Below are positions 1-8,452 of a stretch of DNA of 64,000 bases, in pieces (the stretch's first letter is position 1; every line of letters begins with the position of its first letter). The stretch covers positions 1,426,001-1,490,000 of the forward strand of contig NZ_JAOYOD010000001.1 in the NCBI RefSeq assembly GCF_025833875.1. Reading direction: 5' to 3'. The notes under the pieces were generated by a model. The model had not been told where the DNA came from and made no database searches. It saw nothing but the letters and a program-made list of their open reading frames with translations. The stretch is from Reichenbachiella ulvae (GTDB taxonomy: Bacteria; Bacteroidota; Bacteroidia; Cytophagales; Cyclobacteriaceae). The position numbers and the translations under genes are program-made.

Positions 1-103
1 ACGCTGCATTAACAGTGTCGTTTGTTGTTTGATTCTACCTTACCTGATATTATTTCACCCCTTAGGCAACTAATCTGGTATTGGCTGCATTTGAATACAA
101 ACG

Positions 104-658
104 ATGAACATTAAACTTCCCAATCAATTGGAAGAAGGAGAACTAGTAAAAAGATGTCAGGCCCAAGATGCCGAGGCGCAACGTGAGCTATATGAGCGAT
201 ATGCTGATAAGTTATATCGTATAGGCTTTCGTTACTTGTCCGAAGAGACTGCAGCTGAGGATGCTGTAACTGAGGGTTTCCTGAAAATCTTTGCCAAAAT
301 ACCTCAGTTCGAGTTTCGAGGAAAAGGAAGTCTGGAAGGTTGGCTTAAGAGAATTATCGTCAATGAATCGCTAATGCTCTTGAGAAAGAGAAAACAAAAA
401 TTAGTAGATATTGAACACTCAGCTGAAAAAGACAATGGGTACAGCATTGATCAAGGGCTAATTGAAGAAGATATCATTGCTGAAGTCAGAAAGCTTCCCA
501 AAGGATATAGAACGGTATTTAACCTATATGCCATCGAAGGCTACACCCACAGAGAAATCGGCGAAAAACTTGGAATCAGCGAAAACACCTCTAAATCCCA
601 ATTGAGCAAAGCGAGAGCATCGTTAATGAAATCACTGGAAAAACTAGGAGCTATTTAA
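104..658 (+). CDS. ECF-type sigma-70 family RNA polymerase sigma factor
   Basis: A 184-residue protein with the two-domain layout of extracytoplasmic-function sigma factors. Region 2 is at about residues 12-85 (ELYERYADKLYRIGFRYL followed by AAEDAVTEGFLKIF) and region 4 at about 125-180, with a helix-turn-helix around THREIGEKLGISENTSKSQL. It should direct core polymerase to a small set of promoters. The ATG at 104 gives a full-length family protein. The next gene starts 11 bases downstream and encodes a membrane-anchored protein, so the pair is probably co-transcribed, and the partner may bind or be controlled by this sigma factor (inference). The first 103 bases of the window hold no gene and no convincing promoter. 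The assignment is firm; the regulon is unknown. Confidence 0.93.
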   Translation: MNIKLPNQLEEGELVKRCQAQDAEAQRELYERYADKLYRIGFRYLSEETAAEDAVTEGFLKIFAKIPQFEFRGKGSLEGWLKRIIVNESLMLLRKRKQKLVDIEHSAEKDNGYSIDQGLIEEDIIAEVRKLPKGYRTVFNLYAIEGYTHREIGEKLGISENTSKSQLSKARASLMKSLEKLGAI

Positions 659-669
659 TCCCTACAGAT

Positions 670-1560
670 ATGAAGTCAAATAATAAGCAAATAAGTAAAA
701 AGAGCATGACAGATCGAGTCTGTAAATCAGCTAGTCAAGTAGCCGATCAGGTTTCTATGGGATTAGAAAGAAAGAAACGGATTTGGGAATCGATATCAGC
801 CAAACTTTCTGAAATAGACAAACGAGTGTTATCATGGTTTCTGGTCATGACCACCTCCTTTTCTTTGGTTGTTGCAGGAAGCATAGATTTTCTATTGAAA
901 GAAACACCCATTCATAAAAATGAGGAGGAGACTATTGATCAACCCAAGCTTGCTGAAATCGACGATGTATTAGAACATAAACCAGAGATGAAAGAATTAA
1001 GGACTATAGAGTCCAAAGCCATCTCAAATAGGACTAAAAAAAATGAATCAAGTAAGATCAGCCTTCCAAAAGTTAAAATCACTCAAGCTACTACAGCTGA
1101 TATGAATGAAGCAAAGGACCATTTCAATAAAAGACCTAAAGCATTCGCAGCTGTTAACATCAACACCAATGGCTTGGCACCAGAAATTGGATTGACATTA
1201 CCTGTATATGGACACTTAGGAAAAAACAGTCAGCATGTAGTGAGTGTCGGACTTTCTACTCAAATACAAATGACTAACCTGACTAGTTCAGAATCAAGTC
1301 AAGCTTCCAATCTCAAAATTCAACCCTTGGTCTATGGTAATTTGATTTATGACTTAAGAAAGAATGACGGAGCACCTAACTGGAATTTCCGAATGGGTTA
1401 CCAGATCAACGAAAGCATTGACAGCAGTTTATGGAATGGAAGAAGCATCAAGGCCTCTATCCATAAAAGCCTCAATGATCACATCAGAATTGGCCCAGAA
1501 ATCATCATTTCAGATGACTTCAAGAGAGTTTATCCTGGGATCGCATTGGTGGTGAGTTAA
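670..1560 (+). CDS. Membrane-anchored protein of unknown function, partner of the ECF sigma factor
   Basis: A 296-residue protein that I cannot assign to a named family. About 50 charged residues, predicted cytoplasmic, are followed by one hydrophobic segment at roughly 54-77 (WFLVMTTSFSLVVAG) and a Lys/Glu-rich linker. From about residue 160 the protein is beta-rich, with alternating polar and apolar residues resembling the strands of small outer-membrane-type barrels. The gene lies 11 bases after the sigma gene, so a role as a membrane-bound regulator of that sigma factor is likely from context only; I see no standard ZAS or FecR motif. Its stop codon shares the palindrome TTAA with the stop of the convergent trmB, giving a 4-base tail-to-tail overlap. 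Confidence 0.7.
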   Translation: MKSNNKQISKKSMTDRVCKSASQVADQVSMGLERKKRIWESISAKLSEIDKRVLSWFLVMTTSFSLVVAGSIDFLLKETPIHKNEEETIDQPKLAEIDDVLEHKPEMKELRTIESKAISNRTKKNESSKISLPKVKITQATTADMNEAKDHFNKRPKAFAAVNINTNGLAPEIGLTLPVYGHLGKNSQHVVSVGLSTQIQMTNLTSSESSQASNLKIQPLVYGNLIYDLRKNDGAPNWNFRMGYQINESIDSSLWNGRSIKASIHKSLNDHIRIGPEIIISDDFKRVYPGIALVVS

Positions 1561-2219
1561 GCAAACTGAAACTTCATGTACTTAATGCTTTCCCCTTGGT
1601 CATAGAATAGCTGTTCGTATTTGGTCTTGACACCATGATGCTCATCCATAAACTCTGACTGATATAAATTGTGGGTATAAGATAGATTCTTAACCTTGAT
1701 CTGCCCTGTTTGGATTAGTTCCAGTGTGTAATCGAATAGAAATGTACTGTCAGTCTTGAACTTTAACCAACCCTCATCATCCAATAAGTTTCGATACATT
1801 TCCATAAATCGAGGCGCCGTTAACCTCCTTTTTTCATCCCCATCCTTTGGTCGAGGATCGGGAAATGTAATCCACAATTCGGAGATTTCATTTGAGGCAA
1901 AATGGTCATCAATTTGCTCAATTTTAGTTCTTAAAAAGGCGATATTATCAAGATTATTCTCAACCGCATAGGAACTTCCTACCCATATGCGGGCCCCTTT
2001 GATATCCACGCCTATGAAATTTTTATCCGTAAAAATCTCTCCAAGTCCAGTCGTATACTCCCCACGTCCGCAACCTAACTCTACCACCAGGTCATTGTTA
2101 TTCTTGAAATGATCGGTTCTCCACTTCCCTCCTAGTTTGGTAAAATTAGGCTTCCCATTTTCTACCACATTGTAACGAATCGCGTTATCCTCGAATCTCT
2201 CTAATTTCTTTCTTCCCAC
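1557..2219 (-). CDS. trmB: tRNA (guanine-N7-)-methyltransferase
   Basis: A 220-residue SAM-dependent enzyme that makes m7G at position 46 of tRNA. The SAM-binding motif VVELGCGRGEYT lies near residue 47, and the family motif ELWITFPDPRPKDG, which holds catalytic and tRNA-binding residues, near residue 115. A characteristic RRLTAPRFMEMY follows. The only start giving a proper N-terminus is GTG at 2219, two bases after the folC stop, so translation is probably coupled. It is the last gene of a minus-strand run beginning with exbB. Length is normal for the family. Confidence 0.95.
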   Translation of the reverse strand: MGRKKLERFEDNAIRYNVVENGKPNFTKLGGKWRTDHFKNNNDLVVELGCGRGEYTTGLGEIFTDKNFIGVDIKGARIWVGSSYAVENNLDNIAFLRTKIEQIDDHFASNEISELWITFPDPRPKDGDEKRRLTAPRFMEMYRNLLDDEGWLKFKTDSTFLFDYTLELIQTGQIKVKNLSYTHNLYQSEFMDEHHGVKTKYEQLFYDQGESIKYMKFQFA

Positions 2220-2221
2220 TT

Positions 2222-3508
2222 TTACAAGTCCTTTATTTCTGCCACTACGAAGGTGCTTCCACCAACAAAAACCACATCTCCAGGTTTAGCATTAGCTTGT
2301 GCTGCTTCATAAGCCTCACTTACCGAATCGAATGTCTCAAAATCAAGATCATACTTCTCACCTAAAACGGATAAATCTGACACCTTCATCGCTCTGGGTA
2401 TATCCGCGGCGCAAAAGTAATAAGAAGCCTTCTTAATCAATAGCTTCATTACTTTATCCACTGCTTTATCTCCTGCCATTCCCCAGACAACATGTAATTG
2501 TCTATCACCAGTCAACAATTGATTGAGTCGATTCATCAGCTCACCTACTGCTTCCTCATTGTGACCTATGTCCGCCAAAGTCAATGGTGTTTCTCGAATT
2601 TGTTGCCACCTTCCTTTTAGGCCTGTTTGCTTTACTACTGAGGAAACTCCTCTAACAATGGCATCATTAGTTATTGCATAACCACCAGTCCGAAGCACTT
2701 CTAATCCCTTTAAAACAATGGGGAGATTCTTTTCAATAGAGGCGCCCCTTAGGTCTGAAGCGTAATTAGTCCAGGAGTTCGATGGTCGATCATGAATCCT
2801 GACTTCATTTTTTTCTAGCAACTGAGATTGAAAAAAATCGAATGCGTAATAACATGGCGCTGATTTCAACTCCGCATATTCTTGAATTACTTCTTTTGCC
2901 AAAGCAGGCATCTCACCTAATACAGCAGGCACGCCTTCTTTGATAATCCCCGCCTTCTCTCTTGCAATATTTTCAATACCAGCACCCAATATATCCTCGT
3001 GATCCAGTCCTATGGACGTAATAACCGACAACTCTGGTGTAATGATATTTGTAGAATCTAGTCGCCCACCTAGCCCCGCTTCTATTACAGCAACATCCAA
3101 TTCTTGCTGAGCGAAATATTCAAATGCCATGATCACGGTAATCTCAAAAAAAGAAGGTTGCACCTCCTTCATTAGCCCTTTGCATCTCTGAACAAAATCC
3201 ACCACGTAAGATTCAGGCACTAATTCTCCATTAATCTTAATTCTCTCCCTGAAACTTTTAAGATGTGGAGAAGTGTAAAGTCCTACCTTATAACCAGCGG
3301 ATTGTAGCACTGAAGCAAAAAGATGGGCAGTAGAACCCTTGCCATTGGTTCCTGCAATATGAATGGATTTAAATAGCCTTTCTGGATTGTTCAGTGCATC
3401 AGCCAGTCGAAGGGTATTTGTTAAATCCTTCTTCATAGCAGCTGCCCCCACTCTCTGAAATATGGGTAATTGCTCGTACAAGAAGTCGAGCGACTCCTGA
3501 TAGGTCAT
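2222..3508 (-). CDS. folC: Bifunctional folylpolyglutamate synthase/dihydrofolate synthase
   Basis: A 428-residue Mur-ligase-type ATP-dependent enzyme that joins glutamate to dihydropteroate and then to reduced folates. The P-loop HIAGTNGKGSTAHLFAS is near residue 50, the substrate loop LYTSPHLKSFRERI near 78, the metal-binding EAGLGGRLDSTN near 142, and VITSIGLDHEDILG near 162. A C-terminal glutamate-ligase domain includes DIGHNEEA and VVWGMAGDK. The gene starts four bases after the tonB-like gene and sits two bases before trmB, so it belongs to the same transcription unit, although its cytosolic role is unrelated to TonB. Confidence 0.96.
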   Translation of the reverse strand: MTYQESLDFLYEQLPIFQRVGAAAMKKDLTNTLRLADALNNPERLFKSIHIAGTNGKGSTAHLFASVLQSAGYKVGLYTSPHLKSFRERIKINGELVPESYVVDFVQRCKGLMKEVQPSFFEITVIMAFEYFAQQELDVAVIEAGLGGRLDSTNIITPELSVITSIGLDHEDILGAGIENIAREKAGIIKEGVPAVLGEMPALAKEVIQEYAELKSAPCYYAFDFFQSQLLEKNEVRIHDRPSNSWTNYASDLRGASIEKNLPIVLKGLEVLRTGGYAITNDAIVRGVSSVVKQTGLKGRWQQIRETPLTLADIGHNEEAVGELMNRLNQLLTGDRQLHVVWGMAGDKAVDKVMKLLIKKASYYFCAADIPRAMKVSDLSVLGEKYDLDFETFDSVSEAYEAAQANAKPGDVVFVGGSTFVVAEIKDL

Positions 3509-3512
3509 ATGT

Positions 3513-4337
3513 TTATTTGGAAGTAATGATGAAAGTAATACGCCCTGTTGAGACTGGGGCCATTGATCGATTATCCGAAAGCTTGCTAAAGGTCAAATCC
3601 ATCACTGCATCTCGGTAGACTCTTTCCACAACTGGAGAAACTGTTTTTTCAATTGTTCGGATACCAATAATCTCGCCTTCATCATCTACTTTGATTTCGA
3701 AAACGATGTATCCTTCTTCATTAGAGTTATCATCCGGTTGAGGAGCAAAGTCCCAATCCCATCCACTCAGATCCAGGCTGGATCCGGCATTGCCACTACC
3801 GCCACCTGCATCAGATTTCTTAAAAATGGCTCGATCATCAATTTTAGGTTGAGAATCAGTGGTTTTAGCAGCATCCTCTCCTTTGGTATCATCCTCTTCT
3901 TTAACTTCCTCTTTCTTAGGCTGCTCTTTTGGCTTTTCTACAACCTGTTGTTTTTGCTCCACTTGTTTTTCTACCACATCGGGGCTGTTAATATCCTCGG
4001 TAGTAGTCGACTCCTCTACTGGCTCGACTGCTTCTGTCGTCTCAGTTTCTACGGGTTCTTCTGGACTAGAGGCCTCACTAGACTCTTGAACTTCCTCTGC
4101 TTGCTCGGCTTCCTGAACTTCCTCTACATCATCTATTGTTTCTGATTGAACAGGCACATCATCCGAATTGTCACTGATAAGTTCATTTCCGAGATTAAAT
4201 TCTATACCATATTCTGGTATCGGTGGATCTGGTTCTGTCCAGGCCAGTGTAAAGAAAAAGATCAATAGCAAGACTGCGTGAAGCACTACACTCACGTAAA
4301 CACCCGTAATTCTATTTTTCTTTTCGTTCAATTCCAT
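3513..4337 (-). CDS. TonB-like energy transducer protein
   Basis: A 274-residue protein with a short cytoplasmic N-terminus and one transmembrane helix at about 14-33 (SVVLHAVLLLIFFFTLAW), including the His typical of TonB/TolA helices. A long acidic Glu/Pro/Thr-rich periplasmic spacer follows at about 45-170, and then a compact C-terminal domain at about 185-274. It follows exbD by one base and exbB closely, so the three form a proton-motive-force-driven complex that opens outer-membrane receptors, or a Tol-type variant. The C-terminal domain is short and divergent, so TolA-like function is possible. The spacer is Glu-rich rather than the usual Pro-Lys type. Confidence 0.8.
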   Translation of the reverse strand: MELNEKKNRITGVYVSVVLHAVLLLIFFFTLAWTEPDPPIPEYGIEFNLGNELISDNSDDVPVQSETIDDVEEVQEAEQAEEVQESSEASSPEEPVETETTEAVEPVEESTTTEDINSPDVVEKQVEQKQQVVEKPKEQPKKEEVKEEDDTKGEDAAKTTDSQPKIDDRAIFKKSDAGGGSGNAGSSLDLSGWDWDFAPQPDDNSNEEGYIVFEIKVDDEGEIIGIRTIEKTVSPVVERVYRDAVMDLTFSKLSDNRSMAPVSTGRITFIITSK

Positions 4338-4338
4338 A

Positions 4339-4728
4339 TCAATCAGGCTTGGTCGCCAATGAAATCTTCGCTTCTAATTTGGTAGCCACACTGGCTACAT
4401 TTACTAAATGTTCCACAGGGACAGATTTGTCACAATGCAAGACCACAACGCCCTCCTTATCCATCAGTTCCGCCTTCAAGGCAGCCTCCAAATTATTCAA
4501 ACTCGTGCTCTTGTCATTCACGAAATATTGTAAATCAGGCGTGATGGTTACACTCACTTTCTGCATCACAATATTCGAACTTTTGCTGGTAGGCAAATTG
4601 ACTGGTAAACCAGAAGGTGTAATGAACGAAGAGGTGAGCATAAAAAAGATAAGCAATAGAAAAATCACATCTGTCATAGACGACATAGAAAATGATGCTT
4701 CTACCTTATGTTTACTTTTCAGATCCAT
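4339..4728 (-). CDS. exbD: ExbD/TolR family biopolymer transport protein
   Basis: A 129-residue inner-membrane protein. A short N-terminal tail is followed by the single helix at about 17-37. This contains the conserved proton-carrying Asp in SMSSMTDVIFLLLIFFML, and then a periplasmic ExbD/TolR domain rich in beta strands. It works with ExbB as the stator-like proton channel energising TonB. It lies six bases downstream of exbB and one base upstream of the tonB-like gene, the classical order. Length is normal. Whether this set serves TonB receptors or the Tol-Pal system cannot be decided from sequence alone. Confidence 0.93.
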   Translation of the reverse strand: MDLKSKHKVEASFSMSSMTDVIFLLLIFFMLTSSFITPSGLPVNLPTSKSSNIVMQKVSVTITPDLQYFVNDKSTSLNNLEAALKAELMDKEGVVVLHCDKSVPVEHLVNVASVATKLEAKISLATKPD

Positions 4729-4734
4729 AAGTTC

Positions 4735-5430
4735 TTATTTTTGGGGTTCCTGAAGTAAATCAATAAAATTGATCGAAGTATACTCCATTTTATGGATCAA
4801 CTTCCCCACTTTGGTGATGAGGTAATTGTATGCCAGGTAACTAATAATACCTACAAACAAACCTGCTGCTGTTGTAATCATTGCTTCATATATTCCACTT
4901 GACAACAACTTTGGACTCACAGCTCCTTCTTCCTGAGCAATAGACATAAATGCCTGTATCATACCCGTAACAGTTCCCAAAAAGCCAATCATGGGTGCTG
5001 CACCTGAAATAGTAGCCAGCAAGGACAAATTCTTTTCCAGCTTGTATACTTCTATCTTTCCCACATTTTCGATGGAAGCCTCAATGCTTCTCAATGGGTT
5101 ACCAATTCTTGATATCCCTTTTTCAAGCATCTTTGCGATAGGAGTAGCTTCTCTAGCACAAAGCGTTTGAGCCTCTGATATTTTGCCATTCACTACCAAT
5201 TGCTTGACTTCATCCATCAAGTTGTCAGGAGTCTTTCCAGCAGCCTTAATGTTTAAAATCCTCTCAACAAAAATATAAGTACCTACTAGGGACAGTAACA
5301 AGATGGGCAGGATCATATATCCCCCTTTAAACAATAGATCTAGGATTGACATTTCTTCTACCACCTCGACCGTCTCTTCTACTGGCAACTCTTGCAGTAT
5401 CGATAATAAAACCATATTGAGCATATTCAT
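4735..5430 (-). CDS. exbB: MotA/TolQ/ExbB proton channel family protein
   Basis: A 231-residue inner-membrane protein with helices at about 36-55, 130-150 and 165-195. The family signature runs from ISGAAPMIGFLGTVTGMIQA through GIYEAMITTAAGLFVGIISY. It forms the pentameric proton channel around the ExbD dimer. It is the first gene of the run exbB-exbD-tonB-folC-trmB. The 67-base gap to the upstream SPOR gene contains a hairpin terminator, so this operon probably has its own promoter there. The N-terminus includes an acidic stretch (VEETVEVVEEMS) before the first helix. Confidence 0.94.
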   Translation of the reverse strand: MNMLNMVLLSILQELPVEETVEVVEEMSILDLLFKGGYMILPILLLSLVGTYIFVERILNIKAAGKTPDNLMDEVKQLVVNGKISEAQTLCAREATPIAKMLEKGISRIGNPLRSIEASIENVGKIEVYKLEKNLSLLATISGAAPMIGFLGTVTGMIQAFMSIAQEEGAVSPKLLSSGIYEAMITTAAGLFVGIISYLAYNYLITKVGKLIHKMEYTSINFIDLLQEPQK

Positions 5431-5442
5431 AGATTGGGGTAA

Positions 5443-5472
5443 ACAAAAAAAAGGCCAAAAATTGACCTTTTT
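5443..5472 (-). terminator. Hairpin terminator after the SPOR-domain gene
   Basis: Read on the minus strand, AAAGGTC and GGCCTTT form a stem around an AATTTTT loop and are followed by a run of T. It lies 26-55 bases past the SPOR gene stop and before exbB, separating the two transcription units. Confidence 0.6.
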
Positions 5473-5497
5473 AATTATTATATGTTTTTCGTTTCAC

Positions 5498-6826
5498 TTA
5501 GTACTTCAAAGCCCATACCTGATCTCCAAATTCAGACTGATATTGACCTAATTGACTAGCAGCATCTCCATAAGTGGAATAATCTGCAATAGACAACCTG
5601 TATCTCTTGGATTTACCGAAAGGTGAAATAATTTTCACTCCTCTGCCTTGTTCGCTGAGCTCTTTGGCGTAATCCATCGCTAAATCTTCATCAATAAAAC
5701 TACCGATGATGATATAAGACAAACCAGTACGATCAGTTACTCTGATGATTTCACCAGCTGGTGCCGCATTCGCCGAAGCTGTACTAGTTGTTTCTTCAAC
5801 TGGTTCTTCAGGCTTAGTCGTTTCAGTTACCTCAGATTCAGGTTCTTCTATTTCAGCTACTGGTGCTGGTTCTTCCTTCTTTGGCTCTGGTTTTGATTTT
5901 TCAACTTTTGCCACTTCTTTGTTTTCTTCAGGACCTCCTGACAACCAAAGCATACCGGCTGCTATGACAGCTATGACTATTACACCAATTACAATGATCT
6001 TGGTGAATCCTCCAGAAGATTCATTGTAGGTATAGGCTTTATAGTTTTCGGGTAACTTCTTATCCTCAGTATCATTGGTAATTGGCTCCTCTTCTTCTGA
6101 ACTTCCAAAAGAAATACTGTCTGAATCAAAAAGAGATTCCTCATCAGAAGAACTTCCAAAGTCCACAGAAGATGGGTCATCAGAAGCAAATAAAGAATCG
6201 GTGTCTTCCTCTTCATCATCTGCCATACCTAAGGCCGCCAGGTCATCAGGACTATCAATACTTGCTAGTAAATCATCGCTTGACATGATATCATCATCCG
6301 AAGTATCATCGTCACCAAACAATGAATCTGTTTCAGAATCACTAGCAAATATAGAGTCTGAGCTATCTTCAGTTGAGCTTTCCGGCTCAGAAGACGAATC
6401 TTCTCCTATCAGCTCATCATAATTGATACTTCCAAAATCTGTACTAGAGGAATCGTCATCATCATCATCCCCTAACCTATCTGATATGAGTTGTGCACTA
6501 TCTAATACATCTTCTACTTCATCAATTCCCTCATCCAAAATAGAATTAGACAATCCCGCATCAGCACTTGGCTCATCTATCCCAGGAGTAGGAATATCAT
6601 CCAATACGCTCATATCAATATCATCCGACCCAGACAAAGGTGAATCAGAGGGGGTAGGTTCTTCTTGAACTGGAGAATCATCTGACTCTTCATCATCATC
6701 AAAAGACATGTCCAATTCTTGCAATTCATCAAACTCTAAATCAGGCAAACCGAAATCGTCATCCGACATGTCATTTGATGATTTTTTTTCTTCCTCTGAA
6801 CCATCATTTAGCTTATCTTCAGCCAT
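5498..6826 (-). CDS. Acidic single-pass membrane protein with C-terminal SPOR domain
   Basis: A 442-residue protein. The first ~260 residues are extremely rich in Asp, Ser and Glu (for example DDDDDSSSTDFGS) and likely disordered in the cytoplasm. One transmembrane helix lies at about 277-297 (IIVIGVIVIAVIAAGMLWLS). A Lys/Glu/Pro spacer follows, and then a SPOR domain over the last ~75 residues (LSYIIIGSFIDEDLAMDYAK). SPOR domains bind denuded peptidoglycan at division septa, so a cell-envelope role is likely. The ATG at 6826 is preferred over a TTG two codons upstream. Many divergent SPOR proteins of Bacteroidetes share this layout. Confidence 0.82.
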   Translation of the reverse strand: MAEDKLNDGSEEEKKSSNDMSDDDFGLPDLEFDELQELDMSFDDDEESDDSPVQEEPTPSDSPLSGSDDIDMSVLDDIPTPGIDEPSADAGLSNSILDEGIDEVEDVLDSAQLISDRLGDDDDDDSSSTDFGSINYDELIGEDSSSEPESSTEDSSDSIFASDSETDSLFGDDDTSDDDIMSSDDLLASIDSPDDLAALGMADDEEEDTDSLFASDDPSSVDFGSSSDEESLFDSDSISFGSSEEEEPITNDTEDKKLPENYKAYTYNESSGGFTKIIVIGVIVIAVIAAGMLWLSGGPEENKEVAKVEKSKPEPKKEEPAPVAEIEEPESEVTETTKPEEPVEETTSTASANAAPAGEIIRVTDRTGLSYIIIGSFIDEDLAMDYAKELSEQGRGVKIISPFGKSKRYRLSIADYSTYGDAASQLGQYQSEFGDQVWALKY

Positions 6827-7032
6827 AGTCAATCTTATTGTTGATATAGTAAATATTCTAGTTTCTTTTTCTAGCCAGTAAATGTAGCCATTTAATTTGA
6901 CTTTACAACTTAATCCTAAGCCCTGATAAATCCAATATTATTGTTGTTAATATTGCGATAGAAACTCGGGCCAAATAATATACCTGATTAATTGTTACTT
7001 ACCTTTTAATCGGATTCAAACAATTTTTTCTT

Positions 7033-7401
7033 ATGAAATCAAAGCTCTCATATATTGTTTTCTTCATATTTTTTCACTTACTGCTTAGTTGCAACTCAAA
7101 AGAGAAAAAAAGTAACTCTTTCGTAAATACCGAGTTATGGAAATCAGAACTACAAGACTGTTCTGGATACCGAAAAAGAAAAGTGCAAAATATAGATTCG
7201 ATAAGGGCAGAAATTTATTCCCTTACAGAAGAAGAACTAAATGAAGTGCTGGGTAGACCAGAGCAAACTTTGCTTTATGAAAGAGGGCAGAAATTCTATG
7301 AATACAAAATCAACTGCGAAGAAAAAGAGGTAGAGAAATATCTCAGGGTCAGAATCAATGCCCTTGGATATGTAAATGAAGTTTTGTTACTAGAGAAATA
7401 A
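7033..7401 (+). CDS. Small lipoprotein of unknown function
   Basis: A 122-residue protein with a lipoprotein signal peptide ending in LLLSC (Cys20). The mature part is charged. It contains the segment YSLTEEELNEVLGRPEQTLL followed by YERGQKFYEYKINC, which resembles the 'lipid-anchored, outer-membrane assembly factor' pattern (a helix, then a strand with a Gly-x-Pro turn) of BamE/SmpA-like proteins. That resemblance is weak and no function should be assumed. It stands alone between the divergent SPOR gene (200-base gap) and a convergent small ORF. Confidence 0.6.
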   Translation: MKSKLSYIVFFIFFHLLLSCNSKEKKSNSFVNTELWKSELQDCSGYRKRKVQNIDSIRAEIYSLTEEELNEVLGRPEQTLLYERGQKFYEYKINCEEKEVEKYLRVRINALGYVNEVLLLEK

Positions 7402-7521
7402 TTATCTCACAGAGGCATGAACTTCCTGATGCATTTCTATTTTATCATCAACCGCTATTTTTTTGATAACCAATAGGCTGATGAGAGCCAGCATCATAAA
7501 AATAAATTTCTTGTTTTTCAT
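7402..7521 (-). CDS. Possible 39-residue membrane peptide
   Basis: An open frame of 39 codons, beginning with ATG at 7521 and ending in TAA just beyond the convergent lipoprotein stop. The product begins MKNKKFIFMMLALISLLVIK, a positive N-terminus followed by a hydrophobic helix, and ends in a charged tail with two His. It has the composition of a small membrane or secreted peptide. There is no homology evidence, so it could be chance. Confidence 0.3.
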   Translation of the reverse strand: MKNKKFIFMMLALISLLVIKKIAVDDKIEMHQEVHASVR

Positions 7522-7609
7522 AAGTTGTATTGGCATTTATACAAAGTTGCATCATCTAAGATTCCAAAACATTAGTAAATACTTGGATTTTTAAAACTAA
7601 GAAAATCGC

Positions 7610-8452
7610 TTAATTACCAATAGTCACATCATTAATCACCTGGACATCCGACACGCCAAAGAACCCAAACACCTCTTGATCTGGGTGAGTCATGTTTTTA
7701 ATATTCCCAATTATATTGGTGGGTCTCACATTTGGTTCTAGCGTACTGTTGACTGTCTGTAATTGCACTGCGACATAATAGTTGTAGGCAGCCTCAGAAA
7801 GGGACAAATTTTTAAAACTAACCGAATCATCAATTGTAAAGAGAACATTATTGGCATCCATCCTAAATCGATTGCCATTGGTGATTAAATCATCAAACAA
7901 AATCAGATCATTTGCTGTTTTCTGTTCTTCGCCATTCACATAAACTTTCCACCTATAAAAATTGCGAACATTTGGATCATCGTCAATTAATGCAGAAATG
8001 TAGTAGTTAGGCTGCTGATTCGATATGTCAAATGCATCTGGGTCAACTAAAAAACTGGAAAACACAGAATCTACAGGAGATACCACACCTAGCCGTTCAA
8101 AATCAGATACTAATGTGTCTCCATCTGTTATAACCCAAAGCCGATAGAAGTTATTAGGCAAGAATTCAAAATTATAGTCAGAAGGCAAATAGAGCCCCTC
8201 TTCCGTTTGCTCTACAAAATCAATTTTCTCCGAATTAGACGTTACGTAAACAGTAGCCCCTTTAATTCTTTCGAATTCTATTGCATCATTGAATGAATTG
8301 CTCCACTGTAATTTAACTAGACAATCCTCTGGCACACTGCTCAACCAACCATATACAACTCTCCTGTTATCCCCATCTGGCAAATCAATTTCAACTGGTT
8401 CGAGACAAGAGCTGAAAACTAAAAGCAATATGATTACATAAGGGTTTTTCAC
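7610..8452 (-). CDS. DUF4249 family lipoprotein, partner of the TonB-dependent receptor
   Basis: A 280-residue lipoprotein: signal peptide with lipobox FSSC (Cys16), then EPVEIDLPDGDNRRVVYGWL, the N-terminal pattern of DUF4249 proteins. The rest is beta-rich. The start is GTG at 8452, directly after the TAA of the receptor gene with no space, so the two are translationally coupled. DUF4249 proteins typically follow STN/CarboxypepD-type receptors and are presumed surface or periplasmic partners of the channel. That role is inferred, and the substrate is unknown. Confidence 0.78.
   Translation of the reverse strand: MKNPYVIILLLVFSSCLEPVEIDLPDGDNRRVVYGWLSSVPEDCLVKLQWSNSFNDAIEFERIKGATVYVTSNSEKIDFVEQTEEGLYLPSDYNFEFLPNNFYRLWVITDGDTLVSDFERLGVVSPVDSVFSSFLVDPDAFDISNQQPNYYISALIDDDPNVRNFYRWKVYVNGEEQKTANDLILFDDLITNGNRFRMDANNVLFTIDDSVSFKNLSLSEAAYNYYVAVQLQTVNSTLEPNVRPTNIIGNIKNMTHPDQEVFGFFGVSDVQVINDVTIGN

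Noticed and set aside
3738..4145. 135-codon plus-strand frame rich in Leu/Phe
   Set aside because: Mirror of the Glu-rich spacer of the TonB-like gene; the apparent hydrophobicity is a by-product.
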